A stretch of 6,041 bases of DNA from Burkholderiaceae bacterium (GTDB taxonomy: Bacteria; Pseudomonadota; Gammaproteobacteria; Burkholderiales; Burkholderiaceae). Location of the stretch: assembly GCA_025458735.1 (NCBI GenBank), contig JALORV010000132.1, positions 1-6,041 on the forward strand. Direction: 5' to 3'. This document shows, piece by piece, positions 1-6,021 of the stretch. The position numbers were made by a program, and so were the translations under genes. The notes under the pieces are model-generated. The model was given only the letters and a program-made list of their open reading frames with translations, had not been told where the DNA came from and did not search any database. Numbering within the stretch: the stretch's first letter is position 1; every line of letters starts with the position of its first letter.

Positions 1-490
1 ACCATCGCCTCGGCGTAGCGGCGCGCGGCTGCATCGTCGACGCCGCTGGCGCCGGCCGGGTGCCGCTCGGCCAGCGCGGCCACCAGTTCGCGCGTTCGTG
101 CATCGGCGGCATGGACCTTCGCCTGCACCAGCGCATCGCGCACGATCGGCACGTCGGCGGCGGCCATGTCGTGATTGATGCTCGGCCCCACCGCCCACGC
201 GATGCCCCAGCGGCACAGGGCACAGTCGGGATCGCGCAGCGTCGCCGCCCTGAACGAGCGCGCGGCCTCGGCGAAGTTGAAGCCCCAGCCGAACACCATG
301 CCCTGCTCGAAGTAGCGCTGCGCCTCCGGATTGGCCGACACGCGTGGAGCGCGATAGCTGCCGACGCCGTCGAACAGCCGGGCGTCGGCGACCTTCAGGC
401 CGGTCGCGTCCGACAGGCACAGTTCGCCGGACGCGGCCGCCGCGGCCATGGCAGCAGCACAGCCGCCAGCAGGAACAGCACACCTTTCAT
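1..490 (-). CDS. TPR-family exported protein, 3' part beyond window, apparent frameshift in signal peptide
   Basis: Reading leftward from 449, the frame is open for 149 codons to the window edge. It encodes a protein with LFDGVGSY, EAQRYFEQGM, then NFAEAARSFRAATLRDPDCALCRWGIAWAVGPSIN. This arrangement (a TPR-like helix pair, then DPDCAxCxWGxAxxxGPxIN) is typical of a family of bacterial tetratricopeptide proteins of unknown exact role. The probable true start is the ATG at 488-490, which overlaps the stop of the upstream dehalogenase gene as ATGA and opens with MKGVLFLLAAVLL, a good export signal core. That frame ends after 31 codons (stop at 395). One extra base near 450-455 would join it to the main frame as a complete signal peptide (AVLLAMAAAASGELC). 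The alternative is an internal start at the ATG 447-449, but this has no ribosome binding site and would leave the protein without its signal. The C-terminal part is not visible. The family call is from recall of the motif, not a search. Confidence 0.72.
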
Positions 491-1379
491 GGCCGCTCGA
501 CGAAGAACGCCAGCATGTCGTCGATCAGCAGGTCGGGCGACTCCTCCGGGATGTAATGACCTCCGGGAGTCGTGCGGCCCGTCACCGGCAGGCGCGAGCG
601 CTGCTGCCAGTCCTCGATCGGCGTGAACAGCCGCTGCACCACACCGCGCTCGCCCCACAGCACGCGTACCGGGCACTCGATGCGCTGGTCTGCGTCGGCC
701 CGGTCATGCTCGAGGTCGATGCTGGCCGCCGCGCGATAGTCCTCGCACATCGCGTGGATCGCCGGCGGCGAGAAGCAGCGCTCGTACTCGGCCAGCGCGC
801 GCGGATCGAACAGCTGCATGCCGCCCGAGCCCCAGCCGCCGAGCTTGGCGTGCAGGTAGAAGCGCGGATCGGCGCCGATCAGCGTCTCGGGCAGCGGCGC
901 CGGCTGGATCAGGAAGAACCAGTGGTAGTACGCCTGCGCGAACTCCATCGTGGTGCGCTCGTACATCGTGCGCGTCGGCGAGATGTCGAGCAGCATCAGC
1001 CGCGCGACGGCGTCGGCATGATCGAGTGCAAGCCGGTGCGCAACGCGGCCGCCGCGATCGTGGCCGCAGACCTGATAGCGAGCATGTCCGAGCGCCCGCA
1101 TCAGTCCGGCCATGTCATTGGCCATCGCGCGCTTGCTGTAGGGCGCATGGTCGGCGGTCGTCTCCGGCCGCGCCGAATCGCCGTAGCCGCGCAGGTCCGG
1201 CATCACCAGGCGGTAGCGCTGCGCCAGCCGTGGCGCCACGCGGTGCCAGATGGCATGCGTCTGCGGAAAAGCAGCAGCAGCGGAGGACCCTGCCCGCAGC
1301 GCCGGAACGCTATCCGCACGCCATCGATGTCCCGGGTCTCGAGCGGAGTGTCGCCGAACAGGTCGGTAGCGCTGGCCAT
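487..1379 (-). pseudogene. Fluoroacetate/haloacetate dehalogenase-type alpha/beta hydrolase, frameshifted by 7-nt loss
   Basis: Enzymes of this family hydrolyse the carbon-halogen bond of haloacetates in the cytoplasm, giving glycolate and halide. The start is the ATG at 1377-1379, with AGGGAG 5 nt upstream. The first frame reads MASATDLFGDTPLETRDIDGV and reaches GPPLLLL, then shifts near 1267-1271 where family members have LLLLHGFPQT. The sequence matches loss of 7 nt including the HG codons; the second frame resumes at FPQTHAIW and is open to 487. With 7 nt restored the protein is 299 residues, the usual length. The nucleophile Asp then falls at 110 (GHDRGGR, with Arg111 and Arg114), the acid Asp at 134 (LLDISP) and the halide-binding His-Trp at 155-156 (YYHWFF), exactly the numbering I recall for the Rhodopseudomonas palustris enzyme. 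A tyrosine (CEDYRA) and the base histidine (GGHY) follow near 217 and 277. As written, only a 250-residue piece from the GTG at 1239 could be made, without the first beta strands. The substrate is inferred. Confidence 0.82.
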
Positions 1380-1987
1380 GGTGACTCCCTGCCCGGACTG
1401 CGTGCCGCGCCGGCGGCCCTCAGATGTCCTGCCGCTGCTGCAGCAGGCCGATCAGCGTCTGCAGGGCGCTGCAGCAGGCCGATCAGCGTCTGCAGGGCAT
1501 GGACGATGCTCTGGGTGCGGACGGCGGCACGATCGCCATCGAAGCGTTGCGACTCGGTCTTGACCCAGGCGGGCTGGCCAGGGTCGCGACGGATCGCCCA
1601 GGCAAAGCAGACGGTGCCGACCGGCTTGCTCGCGCTGCCGCCAGCCGGGCCCGCGATGCCGGTCACCGCCACCGCAACCTGCGCCTGGCTGTGCGTCAAC
1701 GCACCCAGCGCCATCGCCCGCGCCACCGGCTCGCTGACCGCGCCGTAGTCGCGCAGGTAGGCCGACGCCACCCCGAGCACCTGCATTTTCGCGGCGTTGG
1801 TGTAGGTGACGAAGCCGCGGTCGAACCAGGCGCTGGAACCCGGCACCAGCGTGACGGCATAGGCAATGCCGCCCGCAGTGCACGACTCGGCGGTCGCCAG
1901 CGTCAGGTGCTGCGCGCGCAGGGCCTGGCCGAGCGCGGCGGCGAGTTCATCCAGCCGCCGGGCCGGATCGACGGGCGTGTTGCTCAC
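1310..1987 (-). CDS. pncC: Nicotinamide-nucleotide amidohydrolase (CinA C-terminal domain), altered C-terminus
   Basis: PncC deamidates nicotinamide mononucleotide to nicotinate mononucleotide in NAD salvage. This is the stand-alone CinA C-terminal domain, with no N-terminal CinA domain. Visible motifs are ATAESCTAGGIA (residues 31-42, the conserved Ser region), the TYTNAAKMQVLGV segment (61-73), VSEPVARAMALGAL (84-97) and AVAVTGIAGPAGG (105-117), then PVGTVCFAW. The start is GTG at 1985-1987, 16 nt after the pgpA stop, with only a weak GGGAAG upstream. The frame runs 225 codons, too long for this family (about 160-180). A perfect 31-bp tandem duplication at 1437-1498 explains this. Without one copy the protein would end at residue 178 as LLQQRQDI, with the stop at 1420-1422. 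With both copies the last 52 residues (from 174) are a frameshifted, alanine-rich tail that overlaps the dehalogenase start by 70 nt. The catalytic core is untouched, so activity may survive. Confidence 0.88.
   Translation of the reverse strand: MSNTPVDPARRLDELAAALGQALRAQHLTLATAESCTAGGIAYAVTLVPGSSAWFDRGFVTYTNAAKMQVLGVASAYLRDYGAVSEPVARAMALGALTHSQAQVAVAVTGIAGPAGGSASKPVGTVCFAWAIRRDPGQPAWVKTESQRFDGDRAAVRTQSIVHALQTLIGLLQRPADADRPAAAAAGHLRAAGAARSPGRESPWPALPTCSATLRSRPGTSMACG
1437..1498. repeat. Perfect 31-bp tandem duplication inside pncC
   Basis: Bases 1437-1467 and 1468-1498 are identical copies of a 31-bp unit that begins GCTGCAGCAGG and ends CTGCAGGGC. Each copy contains two CTGCAG palindromes. 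Because 31 is not a multiple of three, the second copy shifts the pncC frame. The lack of any mismatch between copies indicates a very recent event, or an assembly artefact. Confidence 0.97.
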
Positions 1988-2003
1988 GAGTGACTTCCCG
2001 TCT

Positions 2004-2579
2004 TCACGACATCACCCGCACGACGATGGCTGCCAGCACCAGGGCGTAGAACGCAGCGACCAGATCGTCGGCCATGACCCCGAAGCCGTTCTTCCAACGC
2101 GCGTCGATCCTGCGGATCGGCGGCGGCTTGAGGATGTCGAACAGGCGGAACGCGAGGAAGCCCAGCGCCTGCGCCATCAGCGTCGGCGGCAGCAGCAGCA
2201 GGACGATCCAGATCGCGACGATTTCATCGATGACGATGGCGCCGTGATCCGGCCGTCCCAGCGCCCGTCCGGTGCGGCCGGCCGCGAGGCTGCCAAGCAC
2301 GAAGGTGACCGCGATCAACGCCGCGAAGGCGGCCGGCGACAGCCACTCGTCGAGCACGACGAAGGCGAACCAGCCGGCCAGCGTGCCCCAGGTGCCGGGC
2401 GCCGGCCGCAGCAGGCCACTGCCGAAGCCGAGCGCCAGTCCATGGGCCGGGTGGGCGAGCATGAACGACCACGATGGAACCGTCGCCGCCGGCGCGAGCG
2501 TCGACGGGCTGGACGACGGGCTAGACGACGGCCTGCCCGCGGACGGCACCTCGAAACCTGCGTCGGCCGGGTCGTTCAT
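2004..2579 (-). CDS. pgpA: Phosphatidylglycerophosphatase A
   Basis: PgpA removes the phosphate from phosphatidylglycerophosphate at the inner membrane, the last step to phosphatidylglycerol. The 191-residue product has the family's signature blocks: GFGSGLLRPAPGTWGTLAG (51-69), the acidic DHGAIVIDEIVAIWI (111-125), FRLFDILKPPPI (144-155) and NGFGVMADDLVAA (164-176). Hydrophobic segments lie near 70-100, 120-150 and 175-190. The start ATG at 2577-2579 overlaps the thiL stop as ATGA, so translation is probably coupled. The first 38 or so residues are an unusual low-complexity extension (SSSPSSSPST) encoded partly by a 12-bp tandem repeat. The conserved domain begins at about residue 40 (FMLAHPAHGLALGFGSG). 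A shorter start at Met40 is possible, but the ATGA overlap favours the long one. Confidence 0.95.
   Translation of the reverse strand: MNDPADAGFEVPSAGRPSSSPSSSPSTLAPAATVPSWSFMLAHPAHGLALGFGSGLLRPAPGTWGTLAGWFAFVVLDEWLSPAAFAALIAVTFVLGSLAAGRTGRALGRPDHGAIVIDEIVAIWIVLLLLPPTLMAQALGFLAFRLFDILKPPPIRRIDARWKNGFGVMADDLVAAFYALVLAAIVVRVMS
2503..2531. repeat. 12-bp tandem repeat in the 5' end of pgpA
   Basis: The plus strand reads GACGGGCTGGAC then GACGGGCTAGAC then a partial GACGG, about 2.4 copies with one mismatch. The unit is in frame and encodes the SSSP repeats (about residues 17-26) of the PgpA N-terminal extension, so copy-number change would lengthen or shorten the linker without breaking the gene. 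Confidence 0.85.
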
Positions 2580-3565
2580 GGGCGGAAATGATCGAACGCC
2601 CGCGGTGCCCTGTCTACCGTTCGACCATCGGGCAGCACCACCTGCAGGCCGCGGCCGGCGCGGAAGACGCCGATGCGGGACACCGCGACCCCGGCCGCCG
2701 CCGCGGCGGCGCGCACCGCACCCGCCCGCTCCGGCGCCGCTGCGAACAGCAGCTCATAGTCGTCCCCGCCCTCGAAGACGCAGCGCTGCTGGACCTCCAG
2801 CGGCAGCCCCTGCAGGCCGGACGAGCGCGGCACCGACGCCCAGTCGACGGTCGCTGCCACTCCCGAGCGCTCGAGCAGGTGGCCCAGGTCACCGGCCAGC
2901 CCGTCCGAGACGTCGATGGCCGCGCTGGCCACGCCGCGCAGTCGCACGCCGAGTTCGACTCGCGGCGCGGGCCGTTCCAGCCGCTCGATGGCGGCCTGCG
3001 CTGCCGCCGGTCCGGGGTCGAGCTCGCCCTGCCGGCAGGCGAGCCCGAGGGCGCCGTCGCCCAGCGTGCCCGACACCCACAGCTCGTCGCCGGCCCGTGC
3101 GCCGCTGCGCAACAGCGCCGCACCGCGCGGCAGCTCGCCGAGGGCCGTGATGCAGATCACGCGTCCGGTGGACGAACGGGTGGTGTCGCCGCCCGCCAGC
3201 GCGCAGTCCCAGCGCTCGGCGAGCGCGAACAGGCCTCGCGAAAATTCGGCCAGCCAGCGCTCGTCGACCTGCGGCAGCGCCAGCGCGAGGAAGCAGCAGC
3301 GCGGCTGCGCACCGCAGGCGGCCAGATCCGACAGGTTGACGGCGAGCGCCTTGTGACCGAGCGAAGCCGCATCCACATCGGTCAGGAAGTGCACACCCTC
3401 GACCAGCATGTCGGTGGTCACCGCCCACTGGCGGTCGGGCGTGGCGTCGAGCAGCGCACAGTCGTCACCGACACCAAGCGCGACTCCCGACGCGGCGCCC
3501 GGCACGCGCGAGAAGTGGCGTGCGATCAGGTCGAACTCGCCGGACGGCTGCACGGTCGCCGGCAT
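2576..3565 (-). CDS. thiL: Thiamine-monophosphate kinase
   Basis: ThiL phosphorylates thiamine monophosphate with ATP to the active cofactor thiamine pyrophosphate, in the cytoplasm. The 329-residue product is the normal length and carries the AIR-synthase/ThiL-fold motifs in order: GEFDLIARHF (9-18), GVGDDCALL (31-39), TTDMLVEGVHF (50-60), GHKALAVNLSDLAACGA (70-86), GGDTTRS (125-131), VSGTLGDGALGL (164-175), IDVSDGLAGDLGHLL (217-231) and EGGDDYELLF (265-274). The aspartates in these blocks bind Mg2+ and nucleotide phosphates in the family. The ATG at 3563-3565 lies 19 nt after the nusB stop and has no convincing Shine-Dalgarno sequence. A 7-bp hairpin sits just upstream, so translation may depend on ribosomes arriving from nusB. 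The stop overlaps the pgpA start. No defect is visible. Confidence 0.97.
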   Translation of the reverse strand: MPATVQPSGEFDLIARHFSRVPGAASGVALGVGDDCALLDATPDRQWAVTTDMLVEGVHFLTDVDAASLGHKALAVNLSDLAACGAQPRCCFLALALPQVDERWLAEFSRGLFALAERWDCALAGGDTTRSSTGRVICITALGELPRGAALLRSGARAGDELWVSGTLGDGALGLACRQGELDPGPAAAQAAIERLERPAPRVELGVRLRGVASAAIDVSDGLAGDLGHLLERSGVAATVDWASVPRSSGLQGLPLEVQQRCVFEGGDDYELLFAAAPERAGAVRAAAAAAGVAVSRIGVFRAGRGLQVVLPDGRTVDRAPRAFDHFRP

Positions 3566-3573
3566 CGGAGGCG

Positions 3574-3594
3574 GCGCGCCCGCTTCAGGCGCGC
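3574..3594 (-). promoter_or_regulatory. GC hairpin with the nusB stop codon in its loop, just before thiL
   Basis: On the minus strand GCGCGCC pairs perfectly with GGCGCGC (7 bp) around the loop TGAAGCG, and the first three loop bases are the nusB stop codon. The hairpin ends 8 nt before the thiL ATG. There is no U-tract, so it is not a normal terminator. It could affect nusB termination or thiL re-initiation. The pairing is seen directly; the role is inferred. Confidence 0.4.
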
Positions 3595-4070
3595 GGGCGA
3601 AACTCCGACGGACGCAGCTGCGCCGCGACCTTGTCGAGCACGCCGTTGACGTAACGGAAACCCTCGGTGCCGCCGAAGCTCTTGGCGAGTTCCACCGCCT
3701 CGTTGATGATCACCCGATAGGGGATCTCGGAGCGGTGCTTCAGCTCGTAGGTGGCCAGCAGCAGGATGCCGTGCTCCACCGGCGACAGCGCGGCGACATC
3801 GCGATCCAGATGCGGCGCGAATTCGGTGCGCAGGCCGGCAGCGCCGTCGATGGCGCCGGTCAGCAGTTCGCGGTAGTGCGCCATGTCGGCCCTGGCCGCG
3901 AGGTCATCGAGTCCCTCGGGACCGCGCGACTCGGCCAGATGGCCCTCGATGGCGGCGGCGTCCTGGCCGCCGACCAGCCACTGGTACAGGCCCTGCACGG
4001 CCAGTTCACGCGCACGCCGCCGCGCGCTGCGGCCGCCGCGCTGGGCCGGCGCTGCCTCAGCCTGCGGCAT
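3585..4070 (-). CDS. nusB: Transcription antitermination factor NusB
   Basis: NusB binds the boxA RNA element together with S10 (NusE) and helps RNA polymerase read through, above all in rRNA operons. The 161-residue product is mostly helical and has the family's arginine-rich N-terminus followed by [16 protein letters not shown] (17-32), [16 protein letters not shown] (95-110), [19 protein letters not shown] (116-134) and [12 protein letters not shown] (138-149). I chose the ATG at 4068-4070: it has GGAG 6 nt upstream and starts 14 nt inside the end of ribH. An in-frame ATG at 4136 would add 22 unrelated residues and push the gene deep into ribH. The ribH-nusB pair is a widespread arrangement. 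Nothing looks broken. The C-terminus ends normally after SEFRPRA. Confidence 0.96.
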   Translation of the reverse strand: MPQAEAAPAQRGGRSARRRARELAVQGLYQWLVGGQDAAAIEGHLAESRGPEGLDDLAARADMAHYRELLTGAIDGAAGLRTEFAPHLDRDVAALSPVEHGILLLATYELKHRSEIPYRVIINEAVELAKSFGGTEGFRYVNGVLDKVAAQLRPSEFRPRA

Positions 4071-4542
4071 CCTCGTCTCCGGCTTCGTCGAGCGCCCACA
4101 GCAGGTTGGCCATCTCGACCGCCACCCGCGCCGCATCGCGGCCCTTTTCGCCGACGCGCGCGCGCGCCTGCTCGTCGTTCTCGGTGGTCAGGATGCCGTT
4201 GGCCACGGGCACGCCGCTCGCCGCGGCCACCTGCGCCACGCCACGCGCCGATTCATTGGCGACGATCTCGAAGTGATAGGTCTCGCCGCGGATCACGCAG
4301 CCGAGAGCGATCAGCGCGTCGAATTCGCCGCTGGCGGCCAGCTTTGCCAGCGTCACGGGAATCTCGAGTGCGCCGGGGACCGTCAGGTGGGTGACATCGT
4401 CCTCGTCGACGCCGAGCGTGACCAGCTCGCCAACGCAGGCTTCCAGCAGCGCGCGGCCCGCCCATTCGTTGAAACGCGCCTGCACGATGCCGATGCGCAG
4501 ACCGGCGCCATCGAAGTCCGGCGCGATGTAGTCGATCGCCAT
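4057..4542 (-). CDS. ribH: 6,7-dimethyl-8-ribityllumazine synthase
   Basis: This enzyme condenses 5-amino-6-ribitylaminouracil with the four-carbon phosphate made by RibB to give lumazine, the penultimate step of riboflavin synthesis; members assemble as pentamers or 60-meric shells. The 161-residue protein has all the expected blocks: IVQARFNEW (19-27), VPGALEIP (55-62), [21 protein letters not shown] (81-101) and [16 protein letters not shown] (116-130). His90 corresponds to the catalytic histidine next to the substrate site, and Arg129 to the phosphate-binding arginine. The start ATG at 4540-4542 has a strong GGAGGTG Shine-Dalgarno sequence. The gene follows ribB after 81 nt, and its 3' end overlaps nusB by 14 nt. 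Confidence 0.97.
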   Translation of the reverse strand: MAIDYIAPDFDGAGLRIGIVQARFNEWAGRALLEACVGELVTLGVDEDDVTHLTVPGALEIPVTLAKLAASGEFDALIALGCVIRGETYHFEIVANESARGVAQVAAASGVPVANGILTTENDEQARARVGEKGRDAARVAVEMANLLWALDEAGDEDAAG

Positions 4543-4603
4543 CTCACCTCCAGTCAGGGCAGTGTACGCGACCGCCTCTCGGCCACGGCCCGCGCCGGCC
4601 GAC

Positions 4604-4619
4604 CCGGGCCGCAGCCCGG
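4604..4619 (-). other. Short GC hairpin after ribB stop
   Basis: A 6-bp stem, CCGGGC with GCCCGG, closes the loop TGCG 4 nt past the ribB stop on the minus strand. No T-run follows, so it is not an intrinsic terminator. It may stabilise or help process the transcript between ribB and ribH. The rest of the 81-nt gap (4543-4623) is GC-rich, and I recognise only the ribH ribosome binding site in it. Confidence 0.35.
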
Positions 4620-4623
4620 CGCT

Positions 4624-5772
4624 TCAGTTCTCGATGAAGCCGGTCGTGTGCAGCCCGAAGCCGGCCATCGACGGCATCTTGCGGGGCCGCGCCAGCAGGC
4701 GCATGCGGCCGACGTTGACGTCGCGCAGGATCTGCGCGCCGATGCCGTAGGTGCGCAGGTCCATGCGCGACTGCACGAGGGTGTCCTGGCCGCTGTCGGC
4801 CGCCAGCTGCGCCTCGAACTTGGCCAGCAGCCGCTCGGCCGGCTCGGCGCAGTTGAGCAGCACCAGCACGCCGCAGTCGGCCGCCGCAATGGCCGCCAGC
4901 GCCTTCGGGATCGGCCACGAATGCGTGCTGGCATCGGCGTCGAGGAAGTCGAGCACGGACACCGGTTCGTGCACGCGCACCAGCGCTTCGCGCTCGGGCG
5001 TGATCTCGCCCTTGACCAGCGCCAGGTGCGGCGCGCCGCTGGGCCGGTCCCGGTAGACCACCAGCTCGAACTCGCCGGCCGGCAGCCGCACGCGGCGACT
5101 GCCGCAGCGCTCGATCATCGACTCGTTGGCGGCGCGGTACTCGATCAGGTCGGCAATGGTGCCGATCTTCAGTCCGTGCTGACGGGCGAACGGAATCAGG
5201 TCGGGCAGCCGCGCCATCGTGCCGTCGTCGTTCATCACTTCGCACAGCACCGCGGCCGGCGTCAGCCCCGCCAGTCGCGCCAGGTCGCAGCAGGCCTCGG
5301 TGTGCCCGGCGCGCATCAGCACACCGCCGGGCGCGGCCACCAGCGGGAACACATGTCCGGGCTGCACGATGTCGCTCGGCCGCGCGTTCGGACGCGAGGC
5401 CACGTGGATCGTGCGCGCGCGGTCGGCCGCGGAAATGCCCGTCGTCACGCCGCTCGCCGCCTCGATCGCGACCGTGAAGTTGGTGCCGTGCACCGTCTGG
5501 TTGTTGCTGGTCATCGGGCCCAGCGCGAGCTGGGCCGCGTGCTCGGCCGTGATCGGCATGCAGACGAGGCCGCGGCCGTGCTTGGCGAGGAAGTTGATCT
5601 TCTCCGGCGTGACGAAGTCCGCCGCGAAGATCAGGTCGCCTTCGTTCTCGCGGTCCTCGTCATCGACCAGCACGACGATGTTGCCGCGGCGCACCTCGTC
5701 GATGATCTCCGTCACGCTGGCGATCGGCCCGGAAGGGTCCGGTCGTCCGGCAACCAGGGTCAGTGCACTCAT
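4624..5772 (-). CDS. ribB: 3,4-dihydroxy-2-butanone 4-phosphate synthase with degenerate GTP cyclohydrolase II-like domain (RibBX type)
   Basis: The N-terminal half (about residues 15-213) is a complete DHBP synthase, which converts ribulose 5-phosphate to the four-carbon riboflavin precursor plus formate. It shows DDEDRENEGDLI (37-48), GTNFTVAIEA (97-106), GHVFPLVA (139-146), RAGHTEA (154-160) and CEVMNDDGTMAR (177-188). The C-terminal half (about 214-382) has the RibA fold pattern, with DLRTYGIGAQILRDV (338-352) and a final LLARPRKMPSMAGFG (359-373). It lacks the zinc site of real GTP cyclohydrolase II: the region that should read H-x-ECLTGD...RCDCG is VHEPVSVLDFLDADASTHSW (267-286), with no cysteines. 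It is therefore unlikely to open GTP, and a separate ribA should exist elsewhere. Start ATG is at 5770-5772 with a weak GGGAAA upstream. The frame is open further up to 6000, but that stretch is palindromic leader with no RibB homology. Confidence 0.95.
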   Translation of the reverse strand: MSALTLVAGRPDPSGPIASVTEIIDEVRRGNIVVLVDDEDRENEGDLIFAADFVTPEKINFLAKHGRGLVCMPITAEHAAQLALGPMTSNNQTVHGTNFTVAIEAASGVTTGISAADRARTIHVASRPNARPSDIVQPGHVFPLVAAPGGVLMRAGHTEACCDLARLAGLTPAAVLCEVMNDDGTMARLPDLIPFARQHGLKIGTIADLIEYRAANESMIERCGSRRVRLPAGEFELVVYRDRPSGAPHLALVKGEITPEREALVRVHEPVSVLDFLDADASTHSWPIPKALAAIAAADCGVLVLLNCAEPAERLLAKFEAQLAADSGQDTLVQSRMDLRTYGIGAQILRDVNVGRMRLLARPRKMPSMAGFGLHTTGFIEN

Positions 5773-5813
5773 GCGATTTCCCGCGCAGCGGATGCGATGG
5801 GGCGGATTGATGC

Positions 5814-5914
5814 GTTGGGCCGCAATGCGGATGGATGCGCGAAGGGTGGCGCGGCGAAGGGTGGCTCCCCTTCGCAAGCCGCCCGCCAAAGCAGACGCCG
5901 CATTTCGGCCCAAC
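5814..5914. repeat. Imperfect palindrome of 101 bp in the ribB leader (proximal)
   Basis: The outer arms 5814-5830 (GTTGGGCCGCAATGCGG) and 5898-5914 are inverted repeats matching at 16 of 17 positions. Inside them, GGGTGGC (5844-5850) pairs with 5878-5884 (one G-U type pair), and GCGAAGGG (5854-5861) pairs perfectly with CCCTTCGC (5868-5875) around a 6-nt loop. The stems are nearly concentric (centre about 5864), so one long hairpin can form. No T-run lies on either side. The origin, whether dispersed repeat, MITE-like relic or RNA structure, is not known from this sequence alone. Confidence 0.85.
5839..5865. repeat. 12-bp direct repeat at 15-bp period
   Basis: GCGAAGGGTGGC occurs at 5839-5850 and again at 5854-5865, separated by GCG. 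It forms the left side of the inner part of the proximal palindrome, so the same hairpin half can pair in two registers with 5868-5875. Confidence 0.85.
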
Positions 5915-5921
5915 CCTCCGG

Positions 5922-6021
5922 GAAAGCGAATGGCGGGCGCACTGCCGCGTTGCCGCTTCGCTGATTGGTGCACACCAACGGCGCTCGCGGCGCCTCGCAC
6001 TGCATCCCGCCATTCACTTTC
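5922..6021. repeat. Imperfect palindrome of 100 bp in the ribB leader (distal)
   Basis: The terminal arms 5922-5937 (GAAAGCGAATGGCGGG) and 6006-6021 are inverted repeats matching at 15 of 16 positions. GCCGC (5952-5956) pairs with GCGGC (5987-5991). The exact centre is TTGGTG-CA-CACCAA (5965-5978), on the same axis (5971.5) as the arms. A direct repeat GCACTGC lies just inside both arms (5939-5945 and 5997-6003). No target-site duplication is obvious beside the arms. Only 7 bp separate this from the proximal palindrome. Together they fill the gene-free region upstream of ribB. Confidence 0.85.

Noticed and set aside
4560..4575. Possible -10 box (TACACT) upstream of ribH
   Set aside because: There is no matching -35 sequence at suitable spacing, and such hexamers arise by chance; ribH is more likely read from the ribB transcript.
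3883..5964. Very long plus-strand open frame (693 codons), and similar ones at 448-1563 and 1866-2591
   Set aside because: These are antisense shadows of high-GC genes. Their products are Arg/Ala/His-rich with no recognisable motif, and they lie opposite well-identified genes.
5965..5978. TTGGTGCACACCAA as an NtrC-type operator
   Set aside because: It resembles TGGTGCA half-sites, but the orientation and spacing are wrong, and the motif is simply the tip of the larger palindrome.
5773..6000. 76-residue N-terminal extension of RibB
   Set aside because: The frame is open to 6000, but the added residues translate across both palindromes, show no RibB homology, and RibB proteins begin at about the chosen ATG.
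5814..6021. The two palindromes as intrinsic terminators
   Set aside because: Neither hairpin is followed by a T-run on either strand.
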